Source: Amaranthus tricolor (Eukaryota > Streptophyta > Magnoliopsida > Caryophyllales > Amaranthaceae). From it: 64,000 nt of DNA. A program made the position numbers and the translations under genes. The stretch is from the NCBI RefSeq assembly GCF_026212465.1, contig NC_080057.1:15572987-15636986 (forward strand), given 5' to 3'. Shown here one piece after another: positions 44,237 to 55,450 of the stretch (the first letter of the stretch is position 1; each line of letters starts with the position of its first letter). The notes below the pieces were generated by a model that saw only the letters and a program-made list of their open reading frames with translations, was not told the DNA's origin and did no database searches.

Positions 44237-44738
44237 TTTGTTCGAGGAAGGGCAGTAGAAGACTCACAAACACTCAACTCAGACAGAGGATCGAAGAGTT
44301 TCTGAAATTTCTGAAATTTCAAGATTGGTGAGATTTTTCCAATTTTCTTTGATTACAGCCTTAAGTAATCATAGTGTGAGTATTTGGTGTATTTTTTTGT
44401 TAAAAGAAAGATTGGTTTTAAAGAGATTAAACAGCGTGTGTGTTGCAAAATTGGGCATACAGCAGATTTCTGTAATTGCTGTCAGAAATTAGTTTCTGTA
44501 TTCTGTATTGCTGCTCTTTGTGCATTGCTGATTTCTTTGTTGTGTTTGTTAAATAATTACAGAAAGTTTTTTTTACAGGGATTCAATACTTGGTTTTTCT
44601 GTTGTGCAATACAGAACGTTTATATCAAGACCTTGTTTCAGAAAACCTTGTCTGATTCTGTTTTTTTTTGATTCTGTTTTGAAGTCTTGTGTGCATCAAT
44701 TGTTGATTAAGTTGCTTTTGTTTCTGTTTTCTGTGACT

Positions 44739-45922
44739 ATGGATGCTAGGATGAATAATTTAGAGGAAGCATTAAGACAGATCACACAGTCCTTAGCCAA
44801 TGCAGGCTTGATGAACAATGACAGACCCAATAACCAACACAATCCCAACCTCACACCAAGAAACCATGAGGATAGGACAATTAGGATAGATATTGCTGAA
44901 TTTGATGGATTAACTCATGACCCTGAAGTGTATATTGAATGGGAGGTTAGTTTGGATAAATATTTTAATTTAAAGACACCCCCATTGAAAGGCAATATAA
45001 GCTAGCTAAGATCAAACTTACTAGTTAGCATCCATATGGTTAGAAGGCATGCAAAAACAGAGGAGAAGGGAGGACAAACCTAGGATCAACAGGGAAAAGT
45101 TGAAGAAACATCTTAGGAAGAAGTATGTTCCCTCAAATTTTAAACAACAACTATACATGCAATGGAACAACCTCACACAAGGAAATAGGACTGTAGCTGA
45201 GTATGTGCAAGAGTGGGTGAGACTCCTATTGTTATGTGATGTGCATGAAACAGAGGATATAAGGATAAACAAGTTTGTGGTAGTATTAAGGGAAGATTTA
45301 GCTGAAAAGATGCTTGGCACACCCAATCTCACTTTCGCTGAGGTGTGTAACTTGGCCATAAACTATGAGAAAATTGCTAATAGGAATAAAGCTAGTCAAT
45401 CCACGCCAAGCTACACTAGGAACCCTAGGAATCAATCCTTCAGAACACCTAACAAGACACCCATCACACCTAGGAGGGAGGAGCCAGACAGTAGGGAAAA
45501 GGGTAAGGACAAAGAGGATACACCCTTAAAAGACATAGTGTGCTATAAGTGTCATGAGAGGGGGCATTATAAAAGTGCTTGTCCTAATGCTAGAGCTTTC
45601 ACTATGCAAGAATGGAGAGAAATCAACAAGGACCACAGTGTAAAATGGCAAGGAGTTTGAGACTTGGCCTCCTGTGGGAGAGGAAGAACCAGATGGGACC
45701 TATAGGGTGAGTGACTCAGGTAAACTGCAAAGATATGAGGACAGTGAGGAAGAATCTGAGACAGAAGAGGAAAGGGAAAGAGTCTTACCTGAAGATGACA
45801 CTATAACCTTGTCATTAGGAGAAATTTCCATGCTACACCTAAGGAGAAGAATTCTGACCAAAGGGGAAATATTTTTCAGACTAGATGCAAGATTAAGGAT
45901 AAGACCTGCACTCTCATCATAG
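44739..45922 (+). pseudogene. gag: CRM-like gag, broken
   Basis: Starts MDARMNNLEEALRQITQSLA. The first frame reads to a stop at 45003-45005, after DPEVYIEWEVSLDKYF. The gag core continues in another frame from 45049 (QQLYMQWNNLTQGNRTVAEYVQEWVRLLLLCD, then LREDLAEKMLGTPNLTFAEVCNLAINYEKIA), and the CCHC knuckle CYKCHERGHYKSAC is near 45540-45580. A further frame change at about 45660 leads to an acidic linker before protease. The knuckle is followed by PNARAFTMQEW, as in CRM-type gag. Confidence 0.88.
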
Positions 45923-48900
45923 ATGGAGGAAGTGAATCAAATTGCATTAGCTTAGACCTAGTTAAAGAGTTGAGACTGAAGACCAAGCCCCATCCACACC
46001 CCTACAAGTTAAAATGGCTAGATGATAAGGCTAGTGGAGCTGTGAGTAAGCAGTGCTTGGTGAGTTTCATGATTGGTTCATATAAGGATCAAGTTTGGTG
46101 TGATGTGTTGGACATGAGTGCATGTCACTTGCTGCTGGGCAGACCTTGGCAGTATGATAGGAAGACCACACATGATGGTTTTGCTAATACTTACACAGTG
46201 AGACATGAGGAAAAGCTCAAAGACTTGATTCCTTTACCACCACCCCCTGCACAAAACCTACAGCTGATGAATAGAAAGGCTTGTGAGAGGGAAATCAAGA
46301 GCCAAGAGGAAGTGTATCTGATGTTTAGTAAGGAGATAGACCAACCTGTAGACCTACCTGAGAGGTTAAGCCTTTACTGCATGAGTATGCAGATGTGTTC
46401 CCTATTGAGCTACCACCTGGACTACCACCTATTAGGGGCATGGAACACCAAATTGATTTGATACCTGGAGCTGCCCTACCAAATAGACCTGCCTATAGGA
46501 CAAACCCTGTTGAGACTAAGGAGCTTCAGAGACAGACTGAGGAACTTATGCAGAGAGGTTATGTGTGGGAAAGCCTTAGTCCCTGTGCTGTGCCTACTAT
46601 TTTAGTGCCTAAGAAAGATGGTACATGGAGGATGTGTGTTGATAGTAGAAGTGTCAACAACATCACAGTGAAGTATAGGTTCCCAATACCTAAGATTGAT
46701 GACATGTTTGATGAGTTAGCAGGTGCACAATGGTTTAGCAAAGTTGATCTAAGGAGTGGTTATCACCGGATGAAGGAAGGTGATGAATGGAAAACAGCCT
46801 TCAAGACTAAATATGGGTTATATGAATGGATGGTGATGCCTTTTGGACTTACAGGAGCACCTAGTACATTCATGAGACTCATGAATGAAGTGTTGAGACC
46901 ATTCCTAGGCAGATTCATTGTTGTGTATTTAGATGACATCCTTGTGTGTAGCAAACAAATTGGAGAACATCTTGACCATTTGAGACAACTTTTTGATGTT
47001 CCAAGAAATCAGAGGTTATATGGCAAGCTTGAGAAATGTAGTTTCTTCATGCAGGAAGTGTTCTTAGGGTTTATTATTGGGAAAGAAGGAATAAAGGTAG
47101 ATCCTGCTAAAGTAGAAGCTCTCTTAACCTGGCCTACACCAAACACCATTACCCAAGTTAGGGCTTTTCATGGGTTAGCCTCATTTTACAAGAGATTAAT
47201 TCACAACTTTAGTGCTATCATGGCCCCTATTACAGAGTGCCCAAAGAAGGGCACATTTCAGTGGACTGAAGATGCATAACTAGCTTTTGAACAAATTAAG
47301 AACCTCATGTGTGTAAGGCCCCTGTGTTGAAACTTCCAGATTTTTCAAAGCCATCTGAGGTAGAGTGTGATGCTTGTGGCATAGGCATAGGAGTAGTTCT
47401 ACTGCAAGAAGGGAAACCAGTAGCTTATTTTAGTGAAAAATTAAGCAAGGGTAGGCTCAACTATTCCACATATGACAAAGAATTTTATGCTATGGTTAGA
47501 GCTTTGGAACATTGGGCACACTACCTTAAGGTTCAACCTTTCATACTATACACTGACCATGAGTCCCTCAAAAATATACATGGCTAACACAAGTTAAACC
47601 CTAGGCATGCAAGATGGGTAGAATTCCTCCAAACCTTTGACTTTTTCAGCCAAATACAAGACAGGGAAGACCAATGTAGTGGTTGATGCCTTAAGTAGGA
47701 AGCACAACCTATTAGCCATACTAGGAGCTGGAGCCCTAGGATTCGAGATGATTAAAGACTTTTACCCTGAGGATAGTGACTTCAAGGACATTTATGCAAG
47801 CTGCCTAGAAGGATCACAAGGGATTTTAGCATTAACCAAGGGTTCTTATTTAAGGGAAATAGACTTTGTGTTCCTAAGACCAATCTAAGGCAATTGTTAG
47901 TAAAGGAAGTGCATGAAGGCAGTTTAGGAGGACATTTTGGTATTCAAAAGACCCTAGATATGCTTAGTTAACATTTTTATTGGCCCAAGATGCTAGGCAC
48001 TGTTGGCAAACACATACTTAGGTGTGAAGCTTGCATTAAGGCCAAGATTACTTTTCACAAAGGGGAATACATTCCCTTACCTGTTGCCACCAAGCCTTGG
48101 GAACACCTTAGTATGGATTTCATCGTGGCCTTACCTAGAACTCAAAGGGGAAAGGATTCTATTATGGTTGTTGTGGACAGGTTCTCCAAGATGGCACATT
48201 TTGTTGCTTGCAACAAGGTGGATGATGCTCAAAATATATCTAGGTTATACTTTGCAGAGATTGTAAGATTGCATGGGGTACCAAGGACCATTGTGTCTGA
48301 TAGAGATAGCAAGTTTCTTAGTTGCTTTTGGAAAACCCTGTGGAGACTGTTAGGCACAAAGCTCTTGTATAGTACATCTCATCACCCTCAAACTGATGGG
48401 CAAATAGAGGTGATCAACAAGACCTTGGGCTCAATCTTAAGAACCTTAATGAACAAAAATCTAAGGGATTGGGATCTCAAGTTATGCCGAGCAGAGTTTG
48501 CTTACAATAGAAGTCCTAGTTATAATACAAAGCACTCCCCCTTTAAATGTGTTTATGGGGAGAATCCATTACTACCTTTATCTCTAACTTGTAATTTTGA
48601 AAATGACAGGGTACACAAAGATGCTGTGGAGCAAGCTAAAGAGATGATGAAACTGAACAAATTGATTCAGGAAAACATTCAGAAGGCCAATGCAAGATAC
48701 AAGCTCAAAGCAGACAAAGGCCATCATTCCAAACAGCAGCTAGAAGAAGGGGATTTTGTGTGGATTTACCAAAGGAAAGCAAGATTTCCCCATCTAAGGA
48801 GGAATAAACTCATGCCTAGAGCCATAGAACCCTTCCAGATAATACAAAAGTTGGGAAATAATGCATACAAAGTAGATCTTCCAGAAGAGGTTAGTGTTTC

Positions 48901-49324
48901 AAACACCTTCAACATAGGTGATCTCAAACCATACATTGAACCTACAGAATTGAGGACAATTCTTCCTCAAGAAGGGGGAGTTGAACCAAGTATGCAAGGC
49001 ACACATGGCTTTAGCATGACACTAGAGGAAGATACGCATGAAGATGAAGCCGAGCAAGTCCTCATACAAAAACTAGACTGCACAGACAGCAGCACAGAAG
49101 ACCAACAGCACAAACAGAGCTGCCAGCCACCACCTGCTGACCAGCATACCTTGCAGCTCTTCCACAGAGGCAACCTGAGCATCCCAGGAGACACCAAGGG
49201 TAGTTTTGGAATCTCTATACATGGACCTTACTTCCATGGTCCAAGATGCCTCTTGAAAATCACAGAAGATGCCCAAGAAATGATGCTGAAGGTCGGGTGT
49301 TCAGCGGATATTACTGCAGGATGA
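45923..49324 (+). pseudogene. pol: CRM-like pol, broken, reading into the 3' LTR
   Basis: Pieces in several frames. Protease LIIDGGSESNCISLDLV (near 45910-45960) and CHLLLGRPWQYD. RT from about 46480 with [30 protein letters not shown] and [10 protein letters not shown] (YLDD at 46925). RNase H with [20 protein letters not shown] and YTDHESLK (47370-47580). Integrase finger CEACIKAKITFHKG (48020-48060), core with SMDFIVALPRTQRGKDSI, VSDRDSKF and PQTDGQIEVINKTL (48110-48430), and C-terminus FNIGDLKPYIEPTELRTI. Then LPQEGG, which is encoded by the polypurine tract, and about 110 more codons of LTR-encoded tail ending at 49324. Breaks include a stop after 47279 and frame changes near 46461, 47587 and 47888. 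Confidence 0.9.
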
Positions 49325-49840
49325 ATCAAGCATTCTTTTTTCTGATTTCTGTTTTTAAAACGTGCACATGATAGCCACGTGATACTTTTTAGCCGTGATT
49401 ATTGTGTGTCTGCATAAACATTAGTCTTAGCTATTTTTAGAAGGTCTCATAGCTCTATAAATAAGAGGCCTAACCCTTGTAAACGTAGGATTTAAGATTT
49501 TTTTCAGAATAGAACATCAAATTGTTTTTCTTTCAAACTTTGTTTGTTTGAGCCTCTGATTGTTAGTCACACACTCATCTCTTTGAGTTGTTAGTCACAC
49601 AACTTCAAAGTTTATCCTGCATTCCACAAGGTAGTCAATCCTTGGGTTGCATATTCCATTACACGAAGGTGGTGAGTGAAGCCATTGGAGGGTAATCAGT
49701 CAACCGGAAAATCAAGATTTGGTTTCTTGAAGCTGATTTTGTGTGGTGTTTTGAGTGCTGTTCGTGTCTTTTCTATTCCAATCCATATTCATCATCTTTG
49801 GGAAAATTAAGTTGTGCCATCCACCCCTTAATTTGGTGCA
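48982..49840 (+). repeat. 3' LTR of CRM-like element
   Basis: Partner of 43364-44220. Directly preceded by the polypurine tract and followed by CTTCA. TATAAATA at 49456-49463. A second copy of this LTR with its flank is at 37295-38465. Confidence 0.93.
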
Positions 49841-50713
49841 CTTCATCCCAACCACGAATTTCTCCTAAGCTTCTGATCTATCTTTTCAACCCACAGTTTG
49901 TTTAAGTGTTGTAGGCCCTAATATCCTCAACTCTTTCTTAATGTTATCCTTCAAACCTGGCAAAAAGCCCCCACCAGCACTGCACCCTTTCCAAGTGAGT
50001 TACGCATTTCACATAATCCCTTCTATACTCAACCAGGGTTCCCTTTTGCTCCGTAAACAACCACTGCTCATATGAATCCCTTTCATCAAACGACCTGAAA
50101 TGTTCGAGAATTAATGCCATCAACTCCTTTCAAGTTAGCAATGGTGAACGCTGATTTTCCCATTGATACCAAAGAAGTGCCTCTCCTTCTAGACTAACCT
50201 TTGCAACCTTCACCTTCTCATATCTCATTTTATCAGTAAAAGGAAAAATATTTTTCAACCATCATAAATTATGATCCACCCATCAGGATTCTCACTACTG
50301 AAATTAGGTAGATCTAGTTTTCTGTATTTCCAAATTATTCACTCCCCTTTGATTGAATTCTCTCCCCAGTAATTGGTGAGATTTGAATCCACTTCCGTTG
50401 GACCCCTTCACGTTCTTTCCCACATCAAATGGTACTTCGCTTCTACTCCCTGAAGATTGAGGAATTTGATGACCTCTCTTCAATAGCTTGTTCTGTCATT
50501 CCCTCAAAAGGGCAAGGTTCTTTTCTGCATTGGCGATATCGTTCTCGTTGTTTTCTTGTTTCTTGGATATTCTTTCCTCCAAGGTTGCAACCTCAAAAGG
50601 TAGTTACCTAGTGAAACAGATCTTCCATTCTTTATAGATCTTATTCAATCTGTTTTAAATGTTGTTAATTAGTGGGACTCACCCTACTGATCGATTGTGG
50701 CTCTGATACTAGG
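49841..50713 (-). pseudogene. Older Ty3/gypsy gag fragment, host of the CRM-like insertion
   Basis: On the minus strand, in pieces: a leader, then a gag-type text with NPDGWIIMVEKYF-like, YEKVKVAKVSLEGEALLWYQWE and [25 protein letters not shown], the last ending near the CRM-like element. A degenerate PBS (TAGTATCAGAGCC, complement of 50699-50711) precedes it, so an LTR is expected to end at 50714. Stops and frameshifts abound. It is older than the CRM-like element that split it. Confidence 0.68.
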
Positions 50714-51169
50714 TGATAGTTTTGGGTTAAAACTGTAAAAGAAAAGAACTAGAGAATAATTTTGGTTGCTATTTTAGGCCTGGAGGTGTCAGTAGTAAGT
50801 AATATCAGAGTCAAAAGTTTAATGGTGTAGTGACAAGACTCGAATTCATGGGAAAAACCTAACTGATCATCTTCCAAGAATCTTTGTAGGATGCAATCCC
50901 ACATCTCCACGGCATGCTGTTTGAGTCTTGATTTATCAGTTGCTTCTTTCAATGCCATAGTACCTTTGCCTTTATTTAAGAAGTATAACACATTGAAATT
51001 TGACAAAAAAAAAAAAAAAGGAATGTATTTTGTCTTCAAGTTATTGAGGGACATAGTCATTGTTTTGTTACCCCTACATCACGACATTATTTAAGGGGTA
51101 ATAGGAAAATAACTATATAAAACAAGAATTTGATATCAAAAAACGCATGAGTTAATTTTCATAGAGATT
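50714..51169 (-). repeat. Possible 5' LTR of the older gypsy element
   Basis: Inferred from the PBS at 50699-50711: an LTR should end (minus strand) ..ACTATCA at 50714. Its other end was not located and no partner LTR is in the window. No gene in this stretch. Confidence 0.35.
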
Positions 51170-51660
51170 TCAAAATTACATCAAAAGTGATGATGGAAAG
51201 ATGTTGATTGAGAATTTCATTAAGAAAAGAGATATTTTCTCGAGGTTTTATTTTGACTATGCATTAGATGAGGATAACCGCATTTTTATGTCTTTTTTGG
51301 GTGGTGTAAAAAATAGGAAAGAATTATACCCTATTTGGAGAGATAATCACCTTTACTTATGATACTAATAAATACCAATGTAAACCATCATAGGTTTTGT
51401 ATTACATTTGGTGTTGGTTTGTTAGCTAGAGAGAATACTAAGTCATTTGAGTGGTTGTTTAAGACTTTTTCATACGTTATGAGGGATTATATGCATACTT
51501 ATTTGATAACTAATCAAGACCCAACAATGAATATTGCAATTAAGAATATTTTCCAAATGCAATATATAAACTTTGTATGTAGCACATAATGAAGAAAGTC
51601 ACAGACAAAATAGGACATAAATTGACGAAGATAAATTTTTTTGAAAGAATTAAATAGTTG
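51170..51660 (+). pseudogene. FAR1/MULE-type transposase fragment
   Basis: Forward-strand pieces in shifting frames align with the FAR1-related/Mutator transposase core: FYFDYALDEDNRIFMSFLGGVKNRKELYPIW (51258-51350), TFTYDTNKYQ, then NHHRFCITFGVGLLARENTKSFEWLFKTF and ITNQDPTMNIAIKNIF (51380-51560; the second catalytic Asp lies in the NQDP motif), and after another shift HIMKKVTDKIG. The family is a set of transcription factors (FAR1/FHY3) derived from, and still shared with, MULE transposases. N-terminal zinc finger and SWIM domain are not seen. A broken fragment. Confidence 0.75.
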
Positions 51661-51843
51661 TGAGTGGAATGATGTACAAGCAAAAAGTGAGTTTATAGGG
51701 TTTCTTTATTTTTCTGGATTAGGGTTTGGCCTAGGGGAGATTTATTAGGAGTACACCAATGGGTTATGGTTGGGGCTAAAAGTTCTGAATAGATGCATAT
51801 ATTGGCTCAATTATTCAATTATGTTGAAATTCTTACGAACTGA

Positions 51844-52953
51844 TGTTATAGATACATTTGGTAGTACGATTGTAATTAGTTATAAGTGGGTATTAGTGAT
51901 AGTCTTAGTAGTGTAAGGTTGTTGAGGTTTATAGGCACTCATTGATTTATTTGCAAATGATTTTACTGTTAATTTTTCTGCACATGCTTTAAGTTGTTCT
52001 TCTTGTAATCTTGCATACCTAATGGCATCTGAAATGGATGTGGGATTAAAAGCCTTAACAAAAGGTTCAGTCTCTTCCCTCAGACCCCCTATAAAACTTT
52101 GCAACAAATATGCACTATTCAATCGATGACCATTTTGAAGCAAAATTGATCTTAAGTCTTCGAGAGAGTCTATATATTCTTCCAAAGGATTCAATTAGGA
52201 AAGTTTATTAAAGTGCTCAACTGCATTATCCCCAATGTCATCTTCGAATCTTGCAGCTAGGACCCATTTAAAATCTTCCCAACTCACATCAGTTCTATTT
52301 GCCAGGTAACTTGGAACCCATGACTCGGCTTTATCTATCATATATAAAGAAGCTAATTCTACTTTTGACTCTTCAGCAATTTTACATAAACTGAAATATC
52401 TATTGCACTTCTTAACCCAATTTCTTGGATTTATGCCATTAAAAGTTGGACATTGGATTTTAGGTGCCATACCTAGAGGTCTGGTGGACTTGACCTCTTA
52501 ATGATTGTTTCTTGGTGAATCCACTAAGGCTCGGTCCTTCAATTCAACAAGCATTTGCATCACCTGCTGCGTAGCCTGGGATTGTTCTTCTAGCGTCCTT
52601 TCCAAATTTTTTACTTGTTCTTCTATTGCCACTGTCTTTCTAGTTATAGGTGCCAGATTGCTTCAATCTAAAAAGAAAATGCAATATCAGTACTAAAAGA
52701 CTTCAAGATTTGAAGACAAAAATTTAATTTGTTTATTCTTCAATACTTGGGGTGCCTATTGTCATGAACATTTTGATGAGAGGGCAGCGTGGATGGTGGC
52801 TGCTCAAATACTAATGTTATGGTTGTTGAATTTCATTATATTTCCTAAAATCTAATACACCCTTATATCCCTTTTATAGTACTAACTACTAAGACTATCA
52901 CTAATACCCACTTATAACTAATTATAATCTTACTACCAAATGTACCTATAACA
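51844..52953 (-). mobile_element. Retroelement derivative with two inverted U3 ends, TSD ACTGA
   Basis: The 1110-bp unit begins TGTTATAG on the plus strand and, at the other end, TGTTATAG on the minus strand. The two outer 69 bases match at 66 positions as inverted repeats. ACTGA flanks both sides perfectly (51839-51843, 52954-52958). Behind the right end, on the minus strand, come a TATA box (CTATAAAAGGG, complement of about 52869-52879), a leader and a gypsy-type gag, as expected behind a 5' LTR. On the left the gag runs straight into the inverted U3 end. So both ends are LTR starts; no LTR end, pol or polypurine tract remains. Confidence 0.8.
51880..52636 (-). pseudogene. gag: Ty3/gypsy gag, one nonsense codon, fused to inverted U3
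   Basis: On the minus strand from about 52636: IEEQVKNLERTLEEQSQATQ (coiled-coil start), a stop near 52500, then MAPKIQCPTFNGINPRNWVK, LASLYMIDKAESWVPSYL, WEDFKWVLAARFEDD and NAVEHFNKLS, a stop (TAG, complement of 52195-52197), and on in the same frame NPLEEYIDSLEDLRSILLQNG, FIGGLREETEPFVKAFNP and ARLQEEQLKACAEKL. This is the retrotransposon gag core. The last eight or so codons (KTITNTHL) lie in the inverted U3 segment. No zinc knuckle or protease follows, because the element is cut there. Confidence 0.8.
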
Positions 52954-52958
52954 ACTGA

Positions 52959-54050
52959 GGAGATTTAGTGAGTTCGGTCTTTAACAGGGTTTTTTTATTG
53001 AACATGATGCTTATTTCTTGTCTTCAACTTGACTACGTAATGTAGTCAGTAATCCTCCAGAATCTACTTGAGAAAGAAAAGAACACAATAAAGCAGAAGA
53101 AGACAGAAGAGAAGAACAATTAACTGAAGAAGCAAGAACCGAGGGAATGCTTATATTGTATTATGTAATCTAGATAAGCTGAATGCACATCCTGAACTCT
53201 TTGACTGGTTCAGTAACTCTATAGTGTATAAATGATATAATCCCACATACCCCTATCTATATACAAGACTTATATAGACTCCCCATTCCTCCGTAACAGA
53301 ACCATATAACAAATATAGCAAATTTGCCCCTCCCTCAACAGAACTGACTTTTAGATTCCCTTTCTAGAAGAAACGTAACTTTCAGTGGCTTATGCAACGT
53401 CATTCTTCTTTTTCCTCCTGCAGTAAGTGAATTGAAGTCCTGGGTCATTGCCTTCATTAGTTAACAGGAATCAAGAATAGGGTCCATTATAGACTGTTGT
53501 ATTATCTTTGTCTTCGAACGACTTTGATGCATCAGTTTTTTAGTTAGGCTACGTCTCTTATTTTAGTTGCTAAAATTGATAAAATGTTTGTTTGATTCAT
53601 AAACTTTTGGGTGCAGCAAAAAAGACAAGATGGTTGGGATGACATACGAGAATCATATGATGACCTTACTTCCATTTACTCGGATTTTCTTACACTTCTA
53701 TGAATTGTCCCCTGCTCCTTACTTTTTTAATGATGTTGCTATTCTGTTTAACTCATAAGTGATCTCTTCAATACTTTCATGATCATGAAGTGATGAATTT
53801 CATTTCTTCAGGATTCCTGATTTCAGATAACACACAGCTAGTCCTTGCATACCATTTAAGTTGGTGCTATTTTGCATACCATATTACCAAGTAGCGGAAG
53901 GTCTTGTCTACTGTTACAAATTTGTGCAAGCATGAACTGTTATTAAAAATAGGTAGTTTTTCATTGCTTCCCATTTTCCCATTCTATAATTTCCTCTTCT
54001 CTTTTTGTTGCAATCTCGTCTTGTGTTATTTATTTAGGACTAATCTCTTG
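52959..54050. other. Unassigned; possible LTR-like segment
   Basis: No coding potential. The part 53040-53420 has the look of an LTR on the minus strand (TATATAGATAGGGG, complement of about 53262-53275) but no ends or TSD could be fixed. Confidence 0.3.
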
Positions 54051-55300
54051 AGTTCTTCGAAAGAAGTGTGACTTGAGTCTTGCACCAATTAGTCATATAT
54101 TAGATGACAATCAAAAGAGTAGAAGAATTTGGTCTTAAAAGGTTAAAGTAACAAACTAAGATTACTAGACCTTAAACATGTATTATAATGAGTGGTAAAG
54201 ACACTCCAAGTCATGAAAGAGTATACACTCTTATTGTGTGCATAAAACAAGTGTATGGAGTATTTCATATGGGTTTGTCATTTATAAATAAGGCAATGTA
54301 GTTCACACAAGCTAGATCAAGCAATGGGAGCATAGGGAGACCATAGGGGACCTAGAGGACTGTGCAACAGGCTGGAAAAAGTGCACCAGAGCCAGTTGCA
54401 GCCCCCTGTTCTGTTCAATTGCATACTGCTGCTTGCTGTTTCAAAGTTGCTGCCCCATTGTCCCCCTTGGCCTACATATATGTGTAGTGCTTTATCGTAT
54501 TGATTAGAGCCAAGCTACAAAGCTTGAGCCTCCCATTATCTATCCTTACCACTCTCTTTAATTCTCTACTCAATGTAATGTTCACACACACAAACTCTAT
54601 TAATGTAATTCCTTCAACATTGTAATGAGCTTTCAAGCTCCTCTATCCTTTAAACACATAATAATACACTAGCCTAACGTGTAAGATATAGCCTCATTAA
54701 TGGTAAATCACCTTAAATCTTGATATCTTGTTTACATTAGTTTTTATTGCTTAAATTACCTTAATACTTACATATAACCATGTTTTATTAGTACACCTTA
54801 AAGCCATGGTCATTAACCTTTCGTACCACTTTTAAGCCTACACTTCCACATTTATTAGCCTACTCTAATATTGTTGTGAACTCAGGTAGCTCAATTGGAG
54901 ATCAAACCCAACATTCAGGCTCTAATCTTCTCTAGATGTACTGGACTGGACCTTTGAAATTCCAGATACTAGCAGAGAAGCTATCAAGTGGTGACGTGAA
55001 CATTCAATTTGCTTAGCATATGAAAATTACAGGAAGATTTTGGAGGCTCCACATCCTACAATTCCGTGTTTAAGAAGGAATATGATGTCCATTTTTGGTA
55101 AACAAGTCCTCTTTTTACTAGCTTTTGGTATCTACGCTCTACTCTTTGTGGATCCATCTTAAACTAAACCAATACACTACTAGTACTTCAAAACGTTACA
55201 ACTGCTTGCAAAATTGAAAGAAAAAGACAATCATAATTTAGGATTTAATTTCATACAAGAGAAGGAAAATCAATAAATTATTGATCCAATACCCATAGAA
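54051..55300. other. Unassigned; possible solo LTR around 54180-54700
   Basis: A TATA-like box (ATTTATAAATAAGG, about 54281-54294) is followed by leader-like sequence and an end region rich in CTCC/GAGCTT motifs. It may be an LTR relic; borders were not found. The remainder is gene-free. Confidence 0.3.
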
Positions 55301-55450
55301 CAAACCTTAGCTCATCATCATTACAATATACCCTATTCTTTCATATTCTTGTTTAAACTTATCCAACTAACTAGTAGTTACAAAGTGCAATAGAGAAATC
55401 ATAACTCTAAACTAGAACCAACAAGTCCATTTTTATCATCATCATCTAAT

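Larger units (their letters stand above)
43364..49840 (+). mobile_element. Ty3/gypsy CRM-like retrotransposon, complete ends, frameshifted
   Basis: LTRs 43364-44220 (857 bp) and 48982-49840 (859 bp) are about 96% alike by eye. Perfect CTTCA duplications lie at 43359-43363 and 49841-49845. PBS TGGTATCAGAGC (44225-44236) and polypurine tract AAGAAGGGGGAGT (48969-48981) are in place. Gag, protease, RT, RNase H and integrase occur in gypsy order. The pol frame runs through the polypurine tract and some 110 codons into the 3' LTR, a feature known from CRM (centromeric) elements; the domain motifs fit that clade too. The coding part has at least six frame breaks. Confidence 0.93.
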
